A model generated the notes under the pieces. That model worked only from the letters and a program-made list of their open reading frames with translations, was not told where the DNA came from and did not search any database. From Sporosarcina sp. P34 (GTDB taxonomy: Bacteria > Bacillota > Bacilli > Bacillales_A > Planococcaceae), in assembly GCF_002743375.1 (NCBI RefSeq), contig NZ_PDZC01000001.1, positions 62,001-126,000 of the forward strand: DNA of 64,000 nucleotides, written 5' to 3'. Within the stretch, counting starts at the first letter, position 1, and every line of letters begins with the position of its first letter. A program made the translations under genes and the position numbers. This document shows positions 1 through 10,358 of the stretch, in pieces.

Positions 1-422
1 CGAGCATTTTGACTACGTTGATTTTGAAGGAAATCGGCGTACAGCGAATTACTGTGAAAGCCCAAAATGACTACCACGAAAAAGTGTTGCGGAAAATCGG
101 AGCGGATCAAGTTGTTCACCCTGAGCGAGATATGGGAAAGCGCATTGCGAATAACTTGGTTTCAAATAATATTCTAGATTATCTAGAGTTATCCGATGAA
201 TACTCCATCGTGGAGATTCAAGCAAATAATCACATTGCAGGCTCTTCGCTTATAGATTTGGATATCCGTGCCAAGTATGGTGTGAATATTGTAGCGATCA
301 AGCGTGGAACGCATATACTGGTCTCTCCGCAAGCGATTGAGCAAATAGAAGTGAATGATGTGTTGATTGTGATCGGTTCTGATCTGGATATTCATCGATT
401 TGAACGGAAGGCATTGCATTAA
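1..422 (+). CDS. ktrC: Ktr potassium uptake regulatory subunit KtrC (5' truncated)
   Basis: C-terminal part of a cytoplasmic RCK/TrkA-type protein that gates a Ktr-family K+ channel. The frame is open to the left edge, so the N-terminal Rossmann half lies outside the window. Visible residues include KAQNDYHEKVL and GADQVVHPERDMGKRIA, which belong to the end of the RCK_N domain, followed by a TrkA_C domain (about residues 60-137 of the visible part) with LDIRAKYGVNIVAIKRG. These match KtrC/KtrA closely. In B. subtilis ktrC also sits beside the RNase J1 gene, which favours ktrC over ktrA. It is convergent with rnjA. Confidence 0.9.
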   Translation, partial: SILTTLILKEIGVQRITVKAQNDYHEKVLRKIGADQVVHPERDMGKRIANNLVSNNILDYLELSDEYSIVEIQANNHIAGSSLIDLDIRAKYGVNIVAIKRGTHILVSPQAIEQIEVNDVLIVIGSDLDIHRFERKALH

Positions 423-485
423 GCGTGAGTGGGGGATTGCGCCGTTGTTCCGCCCCAAAGACCCATTATTTGACGGACTAAACTA

Positions 486-533
486 AATAAAAAACTGAAG
501 GCATACTCCTTAATTATAGGAGTTACCTTCAGT
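486..533 (-). terminator. Rho-independent terminator of the rpoY-rnjA unit
   Basis: The arms 494-509 and 519-533 pair almost perfectly (ACTGAAGG..ACTCC with GGAGT..CCTTCAGT). Read on the minus strand, the stem is followed by a T-rich tract (complement of 485-493). It lies just past the rnjA stop codon. Confidence 0.8.
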
Positions 534-538
534 CTGGA

Positions 539-566
539 GCAAGTGCTAATGTGCACTTGCTTTTTT
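539..566 (+). terminator. Rho-independent terminator of ktrC
   Basis: Arms GCAAGTGC (539-546) and GCACTTGC (553-560) form a perfect 8-bp stem with a short loop, followed by six T residues. It ends ten bases before the rnjA stop codon, so the convergent pair has one terminator per strand. Confidence 0.85.
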
Positions 567-575
567 GTATGCTTT

Positions 576-2243
576 TTAGAGTTCCATAATGACAGGAAGG
601 ATCATCGGTTTACGTTTCGTTTTTTCGTATAAATATGGAACGAGTGTATCAATGATATCGCCCTTTAGGTTGTTGACGGAATCAGGTTTAGCCGCCAGTT
701 TGCGCTGTAATGTTTTCGAAAGCATATATTGTGCTTCATTGATCATAGCGCCTGATTCACGCATATAGACGAAACCACGTGAGATCAGGTCGGGACCAGA
801 TACTAACCGGTTCTTTTTGGTGTCGATGGTTGCTACAACGATGACTAGACCATCTTCAGAAAGAATTCGTCTGTCGCGTAGTACAACGTTACCAATATCC
901 CCAATACCGCTTCCATCGATGTATACATCGCCTGAAGGTACACGTCCGGCAAGTCTTGCTGTCGAGTCAGTCAGTGCGAGTACATCACCATTGCCCATAA
1001 TGAAAATGTTATCAGGTTCAACATCGCAGTCTATAGCAAGTTGGGAGTGCATATTCATCATGCGGTATTCACCGTGGATTGGCATGAAGTATTTAGGTTT
1101 GATTAAACGTAACATCAGCTTTTGCTCTTCCTGTGACCCGTGACCGGATGTGTGGATGTTGTTTAATGGACCGTGAATAACTTCTGCACCTGCACGGAAC
1201 AATGAATTAATCGCTTTGTTGACACTTAGCGTATTACCTGGAATAGGTGAAGATGAGAAAATAACGGTATCACCAGGTTGGATTTGAACTTGTCTATGTG
1301 TACCGTTTGCGATACGTGAGAGTGCAGCCATCGGTTCACCTTGGCTACCCGTACATAAAATCATCACTTTGTTAGCTGGAAGTCGATTGAGTGATTGAGC
1401 GTCTACGAATAAATCTTTCGGAGCATCAATATAACCAAGTTCGCGACCAATCGTGATGGCGTTATCCATACTACGACCGAAGACAGCGATTTTCCGACCG
1501 AAAATCTGTGCTGATTCGATCACTTGTTGTAATCTATGGATATTTGAAGCGAATGTAGCGAAAATAATCCGACCGTCTACAGTACGGAAAATATCATTTA
1601 AGCTTTCTCCAACTTTACGTTCAGACATCGTGAAGTTCGGTACTTCTGCATTTGTACTGTCTGATAACAAACAAAGTACACCTTCACTACCGATTTTGGC
1701 CATCTTATGCAAGTTAGCAGGTTCACCGACAGGCGTAAAGTCGAACTTAAAGTCACCTGTATGAACGATGTTTCCGGAAGGAGTTTTCACCACTACTCCG
1801 AATGCATCAGGAATACTGTGCGTAGTTCTGAAGAATGATACGGCAGTTTTACGAAATTTGATAAAATCATCTTCTTCAATTTCATGAATTTCCGTAGTGC
1901 GCAACAAACCGTGTTCTTCCAACTTGTTGCGAAGTAAACCAATTGCTAGTTTACCGCCGTAGACGGGAACGTTCACTTTACGTAATAGATAGGGAATTCC
2001 ACCGATATGGTCTTCGTGACCATGTGTGATGAAAAGGCCTTTAATCTTATCGATATTGCGTTCGAGGTATGTGTAATCTGGAATTACATAGTCAATACCA
2101 AGCAATTCATCTTCAGGAAACTTAATTCCGGCATCGATAATGATGATTTCATCTTGGAATTGTACACAATACGTATTTTTACCGATTTCACCTAGTCCGC
2201 CTAGGGCGAAAACGGCTGTTTCATTGTTTTTAATAGATTTCAT
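576..2243 (-). CDS. rnjA: Ribonuclease J1
   Basis: 555-residue metallo-beta-lactamase/beta-CASP ribonuclease with 5'-3' exonuclease and endonuclease activity, central to mRNA decay and 16S rRNA maturation in Firmicutes. The zinc motif HGHEDH lies at residues 74-79, with later metal ligands around THSIPDAFG and HTGDFKFD. The beta-CASP domain and the C-terminal motif [10 protein letters not shown] are present, and the length is normal for the family. It is preceded by rpoY with only three bases between them, so the two are co-transcribed as in other Bacillales. The ATG start is supported by alignment to the family N-terminus ([12 protein letters not shown]). Confidence 0.97.
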   Translation of the reverse strand: MKSIKNNETAVFALGGLGEIGKNTYCVQFQDEIIIIDAGIKFPEDELLGIDYVIPDYTYLERNIDKIKGLFITHGHEDHIGGIPYLLRKVNVPVYGGKLAIGLLRNKLEEHGLLRTTEIHEIEEDDFIKFRKTAVSFFRTTHSIPDAFGVVVKTPSGNIVHTGDFKFDFTPVGEPANLHKMAKIGSEGVLCLLSDSTNAEVPNFTMSERKVGESLNDIFRTVDGRIIFATFASNIHRLQQVIESAQIFGRKIAVFGRSMDNAITIGRELGYIDAPKDLFVDAQSLNRLPANKVMILCTGSQGEPMAALSRIANGTHRQVQIQPGDTVIFSSSPIPGNTLSVNKAINSLFRAGAEVIHGPLNNIHTSGHGSQEEQKLMLRLIKPKYFMPIHGEYRMMNMHSQLAIDCDVEPDNIFIMGNGDVLALTDSTARLAGRVPSGDVYIDGSGIGDIGNVVLRDRRILSEDGLVIVVATIDTKKNRLVSGPDLISRGFVYMRESGAMINEAQYMLSKTLQRKLAAKPDSVNNLKGDIIDTLVPYLYEKTKRKPMILPVIMEL

Positions 2244-2246
2244 TGA

Positions 2247-2456
2247 TTAGACCTGCTCAACGTGAAAGTCTGGGGAGGCTTGTTCATATGCTAAATGTTC
2301 GCCTTCCAGCTTTTGTACGTATTCAATCATAAGATCGCGATCTTTAAGTTGATCACGGACTTCTTTTTCTGTTTCAGCTTCTACATACAAGCTGAGTGTG
2401 TTCTCGCGGACTGGAACTTCATGTACGTTTAAATGGTAATATACTTTAAAAATCAT
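2247..2456 (-). CDS. rpoY: RNA polymerase epsilon subunit RpoY
   Basis: 69-residue protein of the DUF1447/YkzG family, the small auxiliary epsilon subunit of Firmicutes RNA polymerase. The sequence starts MIFKVYYHLNVHEVPVRE and has the typical acidic, compact composition. A strong SD (AAAGGAGAG on the minus strand) precedes the ATG. It is directly upstream of rnjA and shares its promoter, the conserved arrangement in Bacillales. Confidence 0.93.
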   Translation of the reverse strand: MIFKVYYHLNVHEVPVRENTLSLYVEAETEKEVRDQLKDRDLMIEYVQKLEGEHLAYEQASPDFHVEQV

Positions 2457-2482
2457 GTTTAACTCTCCTTTTTACGTTCCTA

Positions 2483-2512
2483 ATAATACATATCATCAAT
2501 AATAGCATGCAA
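2483..2512 (-). promoter_or_regulatory. Candidate sigma-A promoter of rpoY-rnjA
   Basis: On the minus strand TTGCAT (2512-2507) is separated by 18 bases from TATTAT (2488-2483), and the rpoY start codon follows about 27 bases downstream of the -10 box. Matched by eye. Confidence 0.5.
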
Positions 2513-2522
2513 TTTCCCTAAA

Positions 2523-2555
2523 ATAAAGAAAAGCCCACCAATTTAGTTGGCGGGC
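2523..2555 (-). terminator. Rho-independent terminator of the tiny gene at 2564-2635
   Basis: Minus-strand stem GCCCGCCAA / TTGGTGGGC (2555-2533, one G-U pair) with a TAAA-type loop, followed by a T-rich tail (complement of 2521-2532). It begins 9 bases after the stop codon of the 23-codon ORF. Confidence 0.8.
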
Positions 2556-2563
2556 GTAAATGT

Positions 2564-2635
2564 CTAAGCAATTGTCTTTTTACCGAGCAGGCCATTAAGT
2601 CGTCTTAGCAGTTTGCGTTTTAGACGTTTGTACAT
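2564..2635 (-). CDS. Unannotated 23-residue basic peptide
   Basis: A very short ORF encoding 23 residues: MYKRLKRKLLRR, then LNGLLGKKTIA. Nine residues are Lys or Arg, and the remainder is rich in Leu, so an amphipathic cationic helix is likely. The SD AAGGAG (2651-2646) lies 10 bases before the chosen ATG at 2635. Two other ATGs (2643, 2640) are closer to the SD but the one at 2643 opens only a seven-residue frame. The ORF has its own promoter-like boxes upstream and a Rho-independent terminator downstream, so it forms a complete transcription unit between def and rpoY. I do not recognise a family. Function is unknown; a small regulatory or ribosome/nucleic-acid binding peptide, or a small RNA that happens to contain an ORF, are possibilities. 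Confidence 0.55.
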   Translation of the reverse strand: MYKRLKRKLLRRLNGLLGKKTIA

Positions 2636-2657
2636 GGCATCATCACTCCTTGACAAG

Positions 2658-2686
2658 ACTGTAACAGAAAAACTTCATCCTGTCAA
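2658..2686 (-). promoter_or_regulatory. Promoter of the tiny basic-peptide gene
   Basis: Minus strand: a perfect -35 TTGACA (2686-2681), 17-base spacer, and -10 TACAGT (2663-2658). The expected start point (about 2651) leaves a leader of only some 15 bases carrying the SD. An inverted repeat CTTGACA/TGTCAAG flanks the promoter core, one arm overlapping the -35 box, which could be an operator. Confidence 0.6.
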
Positions 2687-2697
2687 GTGTAAGAGCT

Positions 2698-3255
2698 TTA
2701 CTCTCTGTCGAATGCTGTTGCGCCGGGAATTTCCTTGTAAGGGGCATTCGCATCGATATGGTCATAAAACATAATGCCGTTCAAATGATCGAGTTCATGT
2801 TGAAATGCAATGGCAGGTAATCCCTTTAGACGTTTTTTGATTACGTTTCCTTCTTTATCAAAAGCCTTCACGGTGATTCTTGCATACCGGGGAACATAAC
2901 CCGGCACTTCACGATCTACTGATAAACAGCCTTCGCCGGTTTCTATATAGGTCTTTTCAACGGAATGGCTAATGATTTTTGGGTTAATAGCTATAAAGTT
3001 TTCCAATAGAACCTCGCCGTCCGGGATATGCAGAGCGAAGATTCTTTTGGAGGCATTGACTTGTGGAGCGGCCAAACCAATGCCAGACCGTAAACCGTAT
3101 TTTTTACTCAACTCATCATTTTGGCTGTTGACGACATATTCCAACAGATCATCGCATAATTGGCGGTCTTCATTACTTAAAGGAAAGCTCACCTCTTTTG
3201 CTTTTAATCGCAATGTTGGGTGACCCTCCCGGATAATATCGTTCATTAAAATCAT
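2698..3255 (-). CDS. def: Peptide deformylase
   Basis: 185-residue iron/zinc hydrolase that removes the N-formyl group from nascent proteins at the ribosome exit. All three family motifs are present: GIGLAAPQ (about residues 58-65), EGCLS (about 108-112) and QHELDH (about 152-157), which supply the metal-binding Cys and two His and the catalytic Glu. The length and the insertion between motifs fit the type 2 enzyme of Bacilli (B. subtilis YkrB). The start MILMNDII matches the family start, with a purine-rich SD (GAGGAAG) before it. Confidence 0.96.
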   Translation of the reverse strand: MILMNDIIREGHPTLRLKAKEVSFPLSNEDRQLCDDLLEYVVNSQNDELSKKYGLRSGIGLAAPQVNASKRIFALHIPDGEVLLENFIAINPKIISHSVEKTYIETGEGCLSVDREVPGYVPRYARITVKAFDKEGNVIKKRLKGLPAIAFQHELDHLNGIMFYDHIDANAPYKEIPGATAFDRE

Positions 3256-3424
3256 TTCTACTCTTCCTCTCGGATATATTAGGGATAGTACAATCTACAA
3301 TAAAATAGTAACTATTGTGCATAAAGGGTATATAATCGTAAAAACCAATTTCCTCTTATACAGTATAGACGAATGAGAAACATGGTGAAAGAAAAAAGTA
3401 TATAAAGTGTCTGGAGGGTTATTA

Positions 3425-4063
3425 ATGAAGAAAGTAATTTGTGTATTGTTCGTCTTCCTTCTACTAACTAGTTGTTCCAAAGAGACTGAAGTAACTCAAC
3501 AACTTACAGATTTACTTGCGGTTCTGAATGAAAAAGAAAAACAAGGGAACAACTTTGGAAAGGAGTTACACGAGATGGAGCAGAGTGAACAAGTCTTGTT
3601 TGTTAAGACAATGGAACTGACTCAACAGCAATATCAAGAAGTGAAAAAGCAAGTGGTTGCGATGAAAAAGTCTGCACATGAACGGGCTCGACTGTTAGAA
3701 AAAGAGGAAAGTGCTTTACGTGAGTCGAAGATAGCGATAGACCGGATGTCTGAGTGGGTAGAGCGTATGGAATTACATGATTCATTAGATGAAGTAGTTG
3801 AAGCATTGTATGAACGCTCTGAAATACAAGAGACATTCATTATGCAGTATAAAAAACTTATAGATAGTCAAACGCAATTATATACACAAATTGAAGATCC
3901 ATCCATCCGTGAGCATGAACTTCAAAAGCAGGTTCGTCATGTAAATGATTTAATCACTTCTAGCCAACAATCACTTACAGAACTCAATGAAGCAACTAGG
4001 GAAGTAAACAGGTTAGTGGCACGCGCTTTGAAAAGTTTAGAAAACAATAAAAAGGAAATATAA
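3425..4063 (+). CDS. ykyA: YkyA-type cell-surface lipoprotein
   Basis: 212-residue secreted lipoprotein: signal peptide with lipobox LLTSC and the lipidated Cys at residue 17, followed by a long, charged, coiled-coil-rich helical region (many Glu, Lys and Gln, few Gly or Pro). It corresponds in position and composition to B. subtilis YkyA, the putative cell-wall binding lipoprotein between def and pdhA. The ATG at 3425 has an ideal GGAGG seven bases upstream; an earlier in-frame start at 3407 lacks one. Function is unknown beyond surface location. Confidence 0.85.
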   Translation: MKKVICVLFVFLLLTSCSKETEVTQQLTDLLAVLNEKEKQGNNFGKELHEMEQSEQVLFVKTMELTQQQYQEVKKQVVAMKKSAHERARLLEKEESALRESKIAIDRMSEWVERMELHDSLDEVVEALYERSEIQETFIMQYKKLIDSQTQLYTQIEDPSIREHELQKQVRHVNDLITSSQQSLTELNEATREVNRLVARALKSLENNKKEI

Positions 4064-4194
4064 AGTAGTGAGTAGGTAGGATTAATAGCGACAACTAGTA
4101 CGCGATAGGTATTTGTAAGAGCTCATCGTTGCAGTTGTTATATGAATGTTCATTGGTGAATTTCATAGATATAGATTGACCAGTATGACCTAAT

Positions 4195-4248
4195 AAAAAC
4201 AGTTCTGTACCAATACAGAAACGATATTGTGTTAGTACAGAATGTTTT
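4195..4248 (+). terminator. Long imperfect hairpin downstream of ykyA, terminator or operator
   Basis: Left arm AAAACAGTTCTGTAC (4196-4210) pairs with GTACAGAATGTTTT (4235-4248) with a single bulged G; inside the loop CAATA (4211-4215) pairs again with TATTG (4225-4229). The right arm ends in a T run. It may terminate ykyA transcription, or act as a symmetric protein site about 40 bases upstream of the pdh -35 box. Confidence 0.5.
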
Positions 4249-4290
4249 TAGAAAAATATAAAAATGATTAAAAGTCTTTAATCACAATGG

Positions 4291-4319
4291 TTGACCGTGC
4301 GCTCAGTTTTGCGTATACT
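4291..4319 (+). promoter_or_regulatory. Sigma-A promoter of the pdh operon
   Basis: TTGACC (4291-4296), 17-base spacer, TATACT (4314-4319). The pdhA ATG follows about 71 bases downstream. A second, weaker TATAAT with a poor -35 box lies at 4360-4365. Confidence 0.75.
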
Positions 4320-4330
4320 AGTATTTATAA

Positions 4331-5506
<1,176 letters not shown>

Positions 5507-5509
5507 TCC

Positions 5510-6487
5510 ATGGCAGAATTAACAATGATTCAAGCGATTACAGATGCGCTTCGTACTGAGCTAAAGACAGATGAAAACGTATTGCTATTCGGTGAAGACG
5601 TAGGCGCAAACGGAGGTGTCTTCCGTGCGACGGAAGGCCTCCACAAAGAATTCGGCGAGGAGCGGGTGTTTGATACACCACTAGCTGAATCTGGTATTGG
5701 TGGATTGGCAATTGGACTAGCACTTACTGGTTTTCGTCCTATTATGGAAATTCAATTCTTTGGGTTTTTATTTGAAGTGATGGATTCAGTGAGTGGACAA
5801 ATTGCGAGAATGAACTTTAGAACAGGCGGCCATTTCAATGCGCCGATTACGATCCGTGCGCCATTTGGTGGAGGTGTAGCCACTCCGGAAATGCACGCGG
5901 ACAGCCTAGAAGGTCTAGTAGCAGCACAACCTGGTTTAACAGTAGTGATCCCATCGACTCCGTATGATGCAAAAGGATTGCTGATCTCTGCAATCAAAAG
6001 TGATGACCCTGTAATTTTCTTGGAACATATGAAACTCTATCGTTCATTTAGACAAGAAGTTCCTGAAGAAGAATATACTATTCCTTTAGGCAAAGCGGAT
6101 GTGAAGCGTGAAGGTAAAGATTTGACCATTGTCACGTACGGTGCAATGGTGCAAGAAAGCTTAAAAGCTGCTGAAGCGCTTGAAAAAGAAAATTACTCAG
6201 TGGAAGTAATCGATTTACGTACGATTCAGCCACTCGATATAGAAACTATTATACAATCTGTTGAAAAAACAAACCGCGCAATCGTCGTACAAGAAGCGCA
6301 GCGACAAGCGGGAATTGCTGCTAACGTAGTAGCTGAAATTACTGAACGCGCTATTTTGAGTCTAGAAGCTCCAGTGATGCGTGTGACTGCACCAGACACG
6401 GTATATCCTTTTGCAGCAGGCGAAAACACATGGTTGCCTAATGCCAAAGACATTGCAGCGAAAGCAAGAGAAGTTCTAACATTCTAA
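5510..6487 (+). CDS. pdhB: Pyruvate dehydrogenase E1 component, beta subunit
   Basis: 325-residue partner of PdhA; together they form the alpha2-beta2 E1 enzyme. Conserved features are [19 protein letters not shown] near the N-terminus, the ThDP-activating region [26 protein letters not shown]-type [17 protein letters not shown], and the transketolase C-terminal domain with [16 protein letters not shown]. Length is typical. It lies directly downstream of pdhA and is translated from an ATG preceded by GGAG within the pdhA end. Confidence 0.97.
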   Translation: MAELTMIQAITDALRTELKTDENVLLFGEDVGANGGVFRATEGLHKEFGEERVFDTPLAESGIGGLAIGLALTGFRPIMEIQFFGFLFEVMDSVSGQIARMNFRTGGHFNAPITIRAPFGGGVATPEMHADSLEGLVAAQPGLTVVIPSTPYDAKGLLISAIKSDDPVIFLEHMKLYRSFRQEVPEEEYTIPLGKADVKREGKDLTIVTYGAMVQESLKAAEALEKENYSVEVIDLRTIQPLDIETIIQSVEKTNRAIVVQEAQRQAGIAANVVAEITERAILSLEAPVMRVTAPDTVYPFAAGENTWLPNAKDIAAKAREVLTF

Positions 6488-6522
6488 AATAACTGTTGGA
6501 CAATCCAGGAAGGGTGAATTAC

Positions 6523-7893
6523 GTGACTTATGAATTTCGATTACCAGATATTGGTGAAGGTATACACGAAGGGGAGATCGTTAAGTGGTTCGTAAAACCA
6601 GGCGATGAAATCCAAGAAGATGATACATTACTAGAAGTACAAAATGATAAATCAGTAGTTGAAATTCCATCACCTGTATCAGGTACAGTGGAAGAACTTT
6701 ATGTTACTGAAGGCACTGTAGCAGTTGTTGGAGATAAATTAGTGCGTTTTGATGCACCGGATCATGGTATTCCAGATCATGAAGACGATGAAGAAAGTAC
6801 GGACTCTTCTGAAGAAGCAAGTGCGGAAAAATCTCATGAACAAGTAGGGGAAGCGCTTGGTAGCGTAGATTCCAAGAAACCTCAACAGGCATCCGAAGAG
6901 CAACAATCGACCGAACCGCAAAAAGAACAAACTATCGAGAAAACTACTAGTGAAGTAGATGAAAATCGCCGAGTAATTGCGATGCCATCCGTTCGTAAAT
7001 ATGCACGCGAACAAGATGTAACGATAGCGCAAGTGGCTGGGAGTGGAAAAAACGGCCGTGTATTAAAGGAAGACATAGACTCATTTAAAGCGGGAGATCA
7101 ACAACAAACCGTTGAGAAAACGACTGAGTCGCAACCGTCTGAGAAAACACCTAGCACTTCAGAAAAGAAAGCACCTGTTTTTGAAGGTGAATTCCCAGAG
7201 ACTCGTGAGAAGCTGTCTCCTATGCGAAAAGCAATCTCAAAAGCGATGTCCAATTCAAAACACACAGCAGCACATGTTACACTGTTGGATGAAGTAGATG
7301 TTACAGCACTTGTTGCACATCGAAAAGAATTCAAAGCGATTGCAGCAGAGAAAGATGTGAAGTTAACATATCTTCCGTATGTAGTAAAAGCGCTCGTAGC
7401 TACATTGCGTGAGTTCCCTCAACTGAATACGTCACTAGACGATGCAACAGAGGAATTAATTCAAAAACACTACTACAATATCGGAATTGCAGCAGATACA
7501 GATCGCGGCCTAATGGTACCAGTCGTTAAGAATGCTGATCGCAAGTCCATGTTCGCCATTTCGAATGAAGTGAATGAACTCGCTGGAAAAGCGCGCGATG
7601 GAAAACTTCAAGCGGCAGAAATGAAGGGTGCATCATGTACGATCACGAATATTGGTTCCGCGGGTGGACAGTGGTTTACACCGATTATTAACCATCCAGA
7701 AGTAGCTATTTTAGGTATCGGAAGAATTTCTGAAAAACCAATTGTAAAAAATGGTGAAATTGTAGCTGCACCTATGTTAGCATTATCATTAGTATTTGAT
7801 CACAGAGTGATTGATGGCGTAACGGGACAATTAGCGTTAAACTATCTTAAGGAATTAATAAGTAATCCATCACTTTTATTAATGGAGGCGTAA
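6523..7893 (+). CDS. pdhC: Pyruvate dehydrogenase E2, dihydrolipoamide acetyltransferase
   Basis: 456-residue E2 core of the PDH complex. Order of domains: one lipoyl domain at the N-terminus ([15 protein letters not shown], lipoylated Lys 43 in [13 protein letters not shown]), an acidic Glu/Ser/Gln linker, a peripheral subunit-binding domain ([22 protein letters not shown]), a second linker, and the catalytic domain ending with the active-site motif DHRVIDG. I chose GTG 6523 because it has AGGAAGG eight bases upstream and gives the family start ([13 protein letters not shown]); an upstream in-frame TTG at 6496 has no SD. Confidence 0.96.
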   Translation: MTYEFRLPDIGEGIHEGEIVKWFVKPGDEIQEDDTLLEVQNDKSVVEIPSPVSGTVEELYVTEGTVAVVGDKLVRFDAPDHGIPDHEDDEESTDSSEEASAEKSHEQVGEALGSVDSKKPQQASEEQQSTEPQKEQTIEKTTSEVDENRRVIAMPSVRKYAREQDVTIAQVAGSGKNGRVLKEDIDSFKAGDQQQTVEKTTESQPSEKTPSTSEKKAPVFEGEFPETREKLSPMRKAISKAMSNSKHTAAHVTLLDEVDVTALVAHRKEFKAIAAEKDVKLTYLPYVVKALVATLREFPQLNTSLDDATEELIQKHYYNIGIAADTDRGLMVPVVKNADRKSMFAISNEVNELAGKARDGKLQAAEMKGASCTITNIGSAGGQWFTPIINHPEVAILGIGRISEKPIVKNGEIVAAPMLALSLVFDHRVIDGVTGQLALNYLKELISNPSLLLMEA

Positions 7894-7897
7894 AGCA

Positions 7898-9310
7898 ATG
7901 GTAGTAGGAGATTTTCCAATTGAAGTTGACACACTTGTAGTAGGTTCAGGTCCAGGAGGATATGTAGCGGCAATACGCGCAGCTCAACTTGGTCAAAAAG
8001 TTACCATCGTTGAAAAAGATACAATCGGTGGTGTTTGTTTAAACGTTGGATGTATTCCTTCTAAAGCGATGATTTCTGTTGGACATCGCTTTGTGGATGC
8101 ACAAAATGCAGATGGTATGGGAATCACTGCAAAATCTGTCGAACTAGACTTTTCTAAAGCGATGAAATTTAAGGAAAGTGTTGTTTCTAAGTTAACTGGC
8201 GGCGTATCAGGTTTGCTTAAGGGAAATAAAGTTGAAACAGTTGCTGGTGAAGCGTATTTCGTAGACGCGAACACTGTACGTGTCATGACAGATAACTCTG
8301 CTCAAACATATAAATTTAACAACGTTATTATCGCAACAGGTGCACGCCCAGTTGAAATTCCTTCATTCAAATTTACAGACCGTGTAATCAATTCTACGGG
8401 CGCTTTAAATTTGAAAGAATTACCGAAAAAGCTTGTCGTTGTTGGTGGCGGCTATATTGGTACAGAACTTGGATCTGCTTATGCTAATCTAGGATCTGAA
8501 GTAACTATTCTTGAAGGTGCGGATGATATCCTTGCTGGTTTCGAAAAACAAATGACGCAAATTGTTAAAAAAGGCTTGAAGAAAAAAGGCGTTGAGGTAG
8601 TTGTGAAAGCATCTGCTAAAGGCGTTGAAGAAACGAAAGACGGCGTCGTAGTAACATACGAAGCTAAAGGTGAAGAAGTAAAAATTGAAGCGGACTACGT
8701 TCTGGTAACAGTGGGCCGTCGTCCGAATACAGATGAAATCGGTTTGGAAGGTCTTGGCTTGAACATGACTGACCGCGGTTTGATCGAAGTGGACAAGCAA
8801 TGCCGTACAAATCTACCGAATGTATATGCAATCGGTGATATCGTAGCAGGACCTCAGCTTGCGCACAAAGCGTCTTACGAGGCAAAAATTGCAGCGGAAG
8901 CTATTTCTGGAGAAAAATCTGAAGTGGATTATATGGCGATTCCGGCTGTATGTTTCACCGATCCGGAATTGGCAACTGTAGGCTTAAACGAACAACAAGC
9001 AAAAGATGAAGGTTATGACGTAGTAAGCGGTAAATTCCCGTTTGCAGCTAACGGCCGTGCCCTTTCATTGGATGCTACAGAAGGTTTTGTGAAGCTTGTC
9101 GGTCGCAAAGAAGACGGTTTATTACTAGGTGCTCAAATCGTTGGGGAAAATGCTTCTGATATGATTGCAGAACTCGGACTAGCGATTGAAGCGGGTATGA
9201 CTCTTGAAGATATTTCTATGACTATTCATGCTCACCCTACACTTGGTGAAATTTCTATGGAAGCAGCAGAAGTTGCTCTTGGTAAGCCGATTCACATGAT
9301 GACGAAATAA
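7898..9310 (+). CDS. pdhD: Dihydrolipoamide dehydrogenase (PDH E3)
   Basis: 470-residue FAD enzyme that reoxidises the E2 lipoyl groups with NAD+. It shows the FAD-binding [17 protein letters not shown] near residue 15, the redox-active disulfide [13 protein letters not shown], the NAD-binding [12 protein letters not shown], the second FAD motif NVYAIGDI, and the interface His-Glu motif HAHPTLGE. It is the last gene of pdhABCD and is followed by a strong terminator. Confidence 0.97.
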   Translation: MVVGDFPIEVDTLVVGSGPGGYVAAIRAAQLGQKVTIVEKDTIGGVCLNVGCIPSKAMISVGHRFVDAQNADGMGITAKSVELDFSKAMKFKESVVSKLTGGVSGLLKGNKVETVAGEAYFVDANTVRVMTDNSAQTYKFNNVIIATGARPVEIPSFKFTDRVINSTGALNLKELPKKLVVVGGGYIGTELGSAYANLGSEVTILEGADDILAGFEKQMTQIVKKGLKKKGVEVVVKASAKGVEETKDGVVVTYEAKGEEVKIEADYVLVTVGRRPNTDEIGLEGLGLNMTDRGLIEVDKQCRTNLPNVYAIGDIVAGPQLAHKASYEAKIAAEAISGEKSEVDYMAIPAVCFTDPELATVGLNEQQAKDEGYDVVSGKFPFAANGRALSLDATEGFVKLVGRKEDGLLLGAQIVGENASDMIAELGLAIEAGMTLEDISMTIHAHPTLGEISMEAAEVALGKPIHMMTK

Positions 9311-9328
9311 AACAGCTAGAATTGAACA

Positions 9329-9360
9329 GCCCATGGGATTTTTTCTCATGGGCCTTTTTA
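9329..9360 (+). terminator. Rho-independent terminator of pdhABCD
   Basis: GCCCATG (9329-9335) pairs with CATGGGC (9347-9353), extended by GGGA/TCTC, with a T-rich loop and a T5 tail. Confidence 0.9.
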
Positions 9361-9386
9361 CATTATGAAAAAAATGGGGGATTTTC

Positions 9387-10346
9387 ATGTGGGAAACTAG
9401 AGTGACAAAACTGTTTGGTATTGAATATCCAATTGTGCAAGGGGGACTTGCGTATCTGGCTTATTCAGACCTGGCTGCTGCCGTTTCGGAGGCGGGTGGA
9501 CTTGGACAAATTACAGCGATGAGCTTGACTTCTCCTGACGCATTGAAAGAAGAGATTCGCAAAGTTCGCGAAAAGACAGAGAAACCATTCAGTGTGAATT
9601 TTGCAATTGGTAATCATGGTAGATCTTACGAAGCAATGGTGGAAGCTGCGTTAGAAGAAAAGATCGATATTATATCGGTTACCGGGGGAAATCCCGCGCC
9701 ACTGTTTGATATGTTAACGGGTACTAACGTAAAGAAGATGGTGTTGGTGGCCGCTAGAAGACAAGCGCAAAAAGCCGAAGAGATCGGTGCGGATGCAGTC
9801 ATAGCGGTTGGTCAAGAAGGCGGAGGGCATTTAGGTCGTGATGATATAGGTACGATGGTGTTAATCCCGAGGATTGTAGATTCCGTTAGTATACCGGTCA
9901 TTGGTTCAGGTGGTATTGGTGATGGACGGGGCTGGGTGGCAGCGCAAGCACTAGGGGCAGAAGGAATCGAAATGGGTACTCGTTTCATAGCAACAAAAGA
10001 ATGCGTGGATGCATCACCTGCTTATCTTGAAACGCTTTTAGCGAGCAGTGAACAAGATACAACGATTATCAAACGCACGATCGGTGCACCTGCCCGTGCA
10101 TTGACGAATGAATGGACAGAGAAGATTCTGAAGTTGGAAGCGGAAGATGTCGGTTACGAAGGACTGAAAGCATTTATTAGCGGGGAAGCAAATTGTAAAT
10201 TCATTCACGATGGTATGAATGATCAAGGCTTTGGTTGGGGTGGCCAAGTAGCGGGTATGATTGAAGATGTTCCAAGCGTTGCCGAATTGTTTGAACGAAT
10301 GAAAAAAGAAGCAATAACTATACGAAAAAAATGGAGTGTCGGATAA
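9387..10346 (+). CDS. Nitronate monooxygenase (FabK/2-nitropropane dioxygenase family)
   Basis: 319-residue FMN-dependent TIM-barrel protein. The family signature is clear: YPIVQGGLAYLAYSDLAAAVSEAGGLG at the N-terminus, GADAVIAVGQEGGGHLGRD and PVIGSGGIGDGRGWVAAQALGAEGIEMGTRF in the phosphate-binding half. The relatives detoxify alkyl nitronates or reduce enoyl-ACP (FabK); the sequence alone does not decide between them, and most Bacillales paralogues are annotated nitronate monooxygenase. It forms its own unit with yktA, 12 bases downstream. It is absent from this position in B. subtilis. Confidence 0.85.
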   Translation: MWETRVTKLFGIEYPIVQGGLAYLAYSDLAAAVSEAGGLGQITAMSLTSPDALKEEIRKVREKTEKPFSVNFAIGNHGRSYEAMVEAALEEKIDIISVTGGNPAPLFDMLTGTNVKKMVLVAARRQAQKAEEIGADAVIAVGQEGGGHLGRDDIGTMVLIPRIVDSVSIPVIGSGGIGDGRGWVAAQALGAEGIEMGTRFIATKECVDASPAYLETLLASSEQDTTIIKRTIGAPARALTNEWTEKILKLEAEDVGYEGLKAFISGEANCKFIHDGMNDQGFGWGGQVAGMIEDVPSVAELFERMKKEAITIRKKWSVG

Positions 10347-10358
10347 GGAGAGAAGTAA

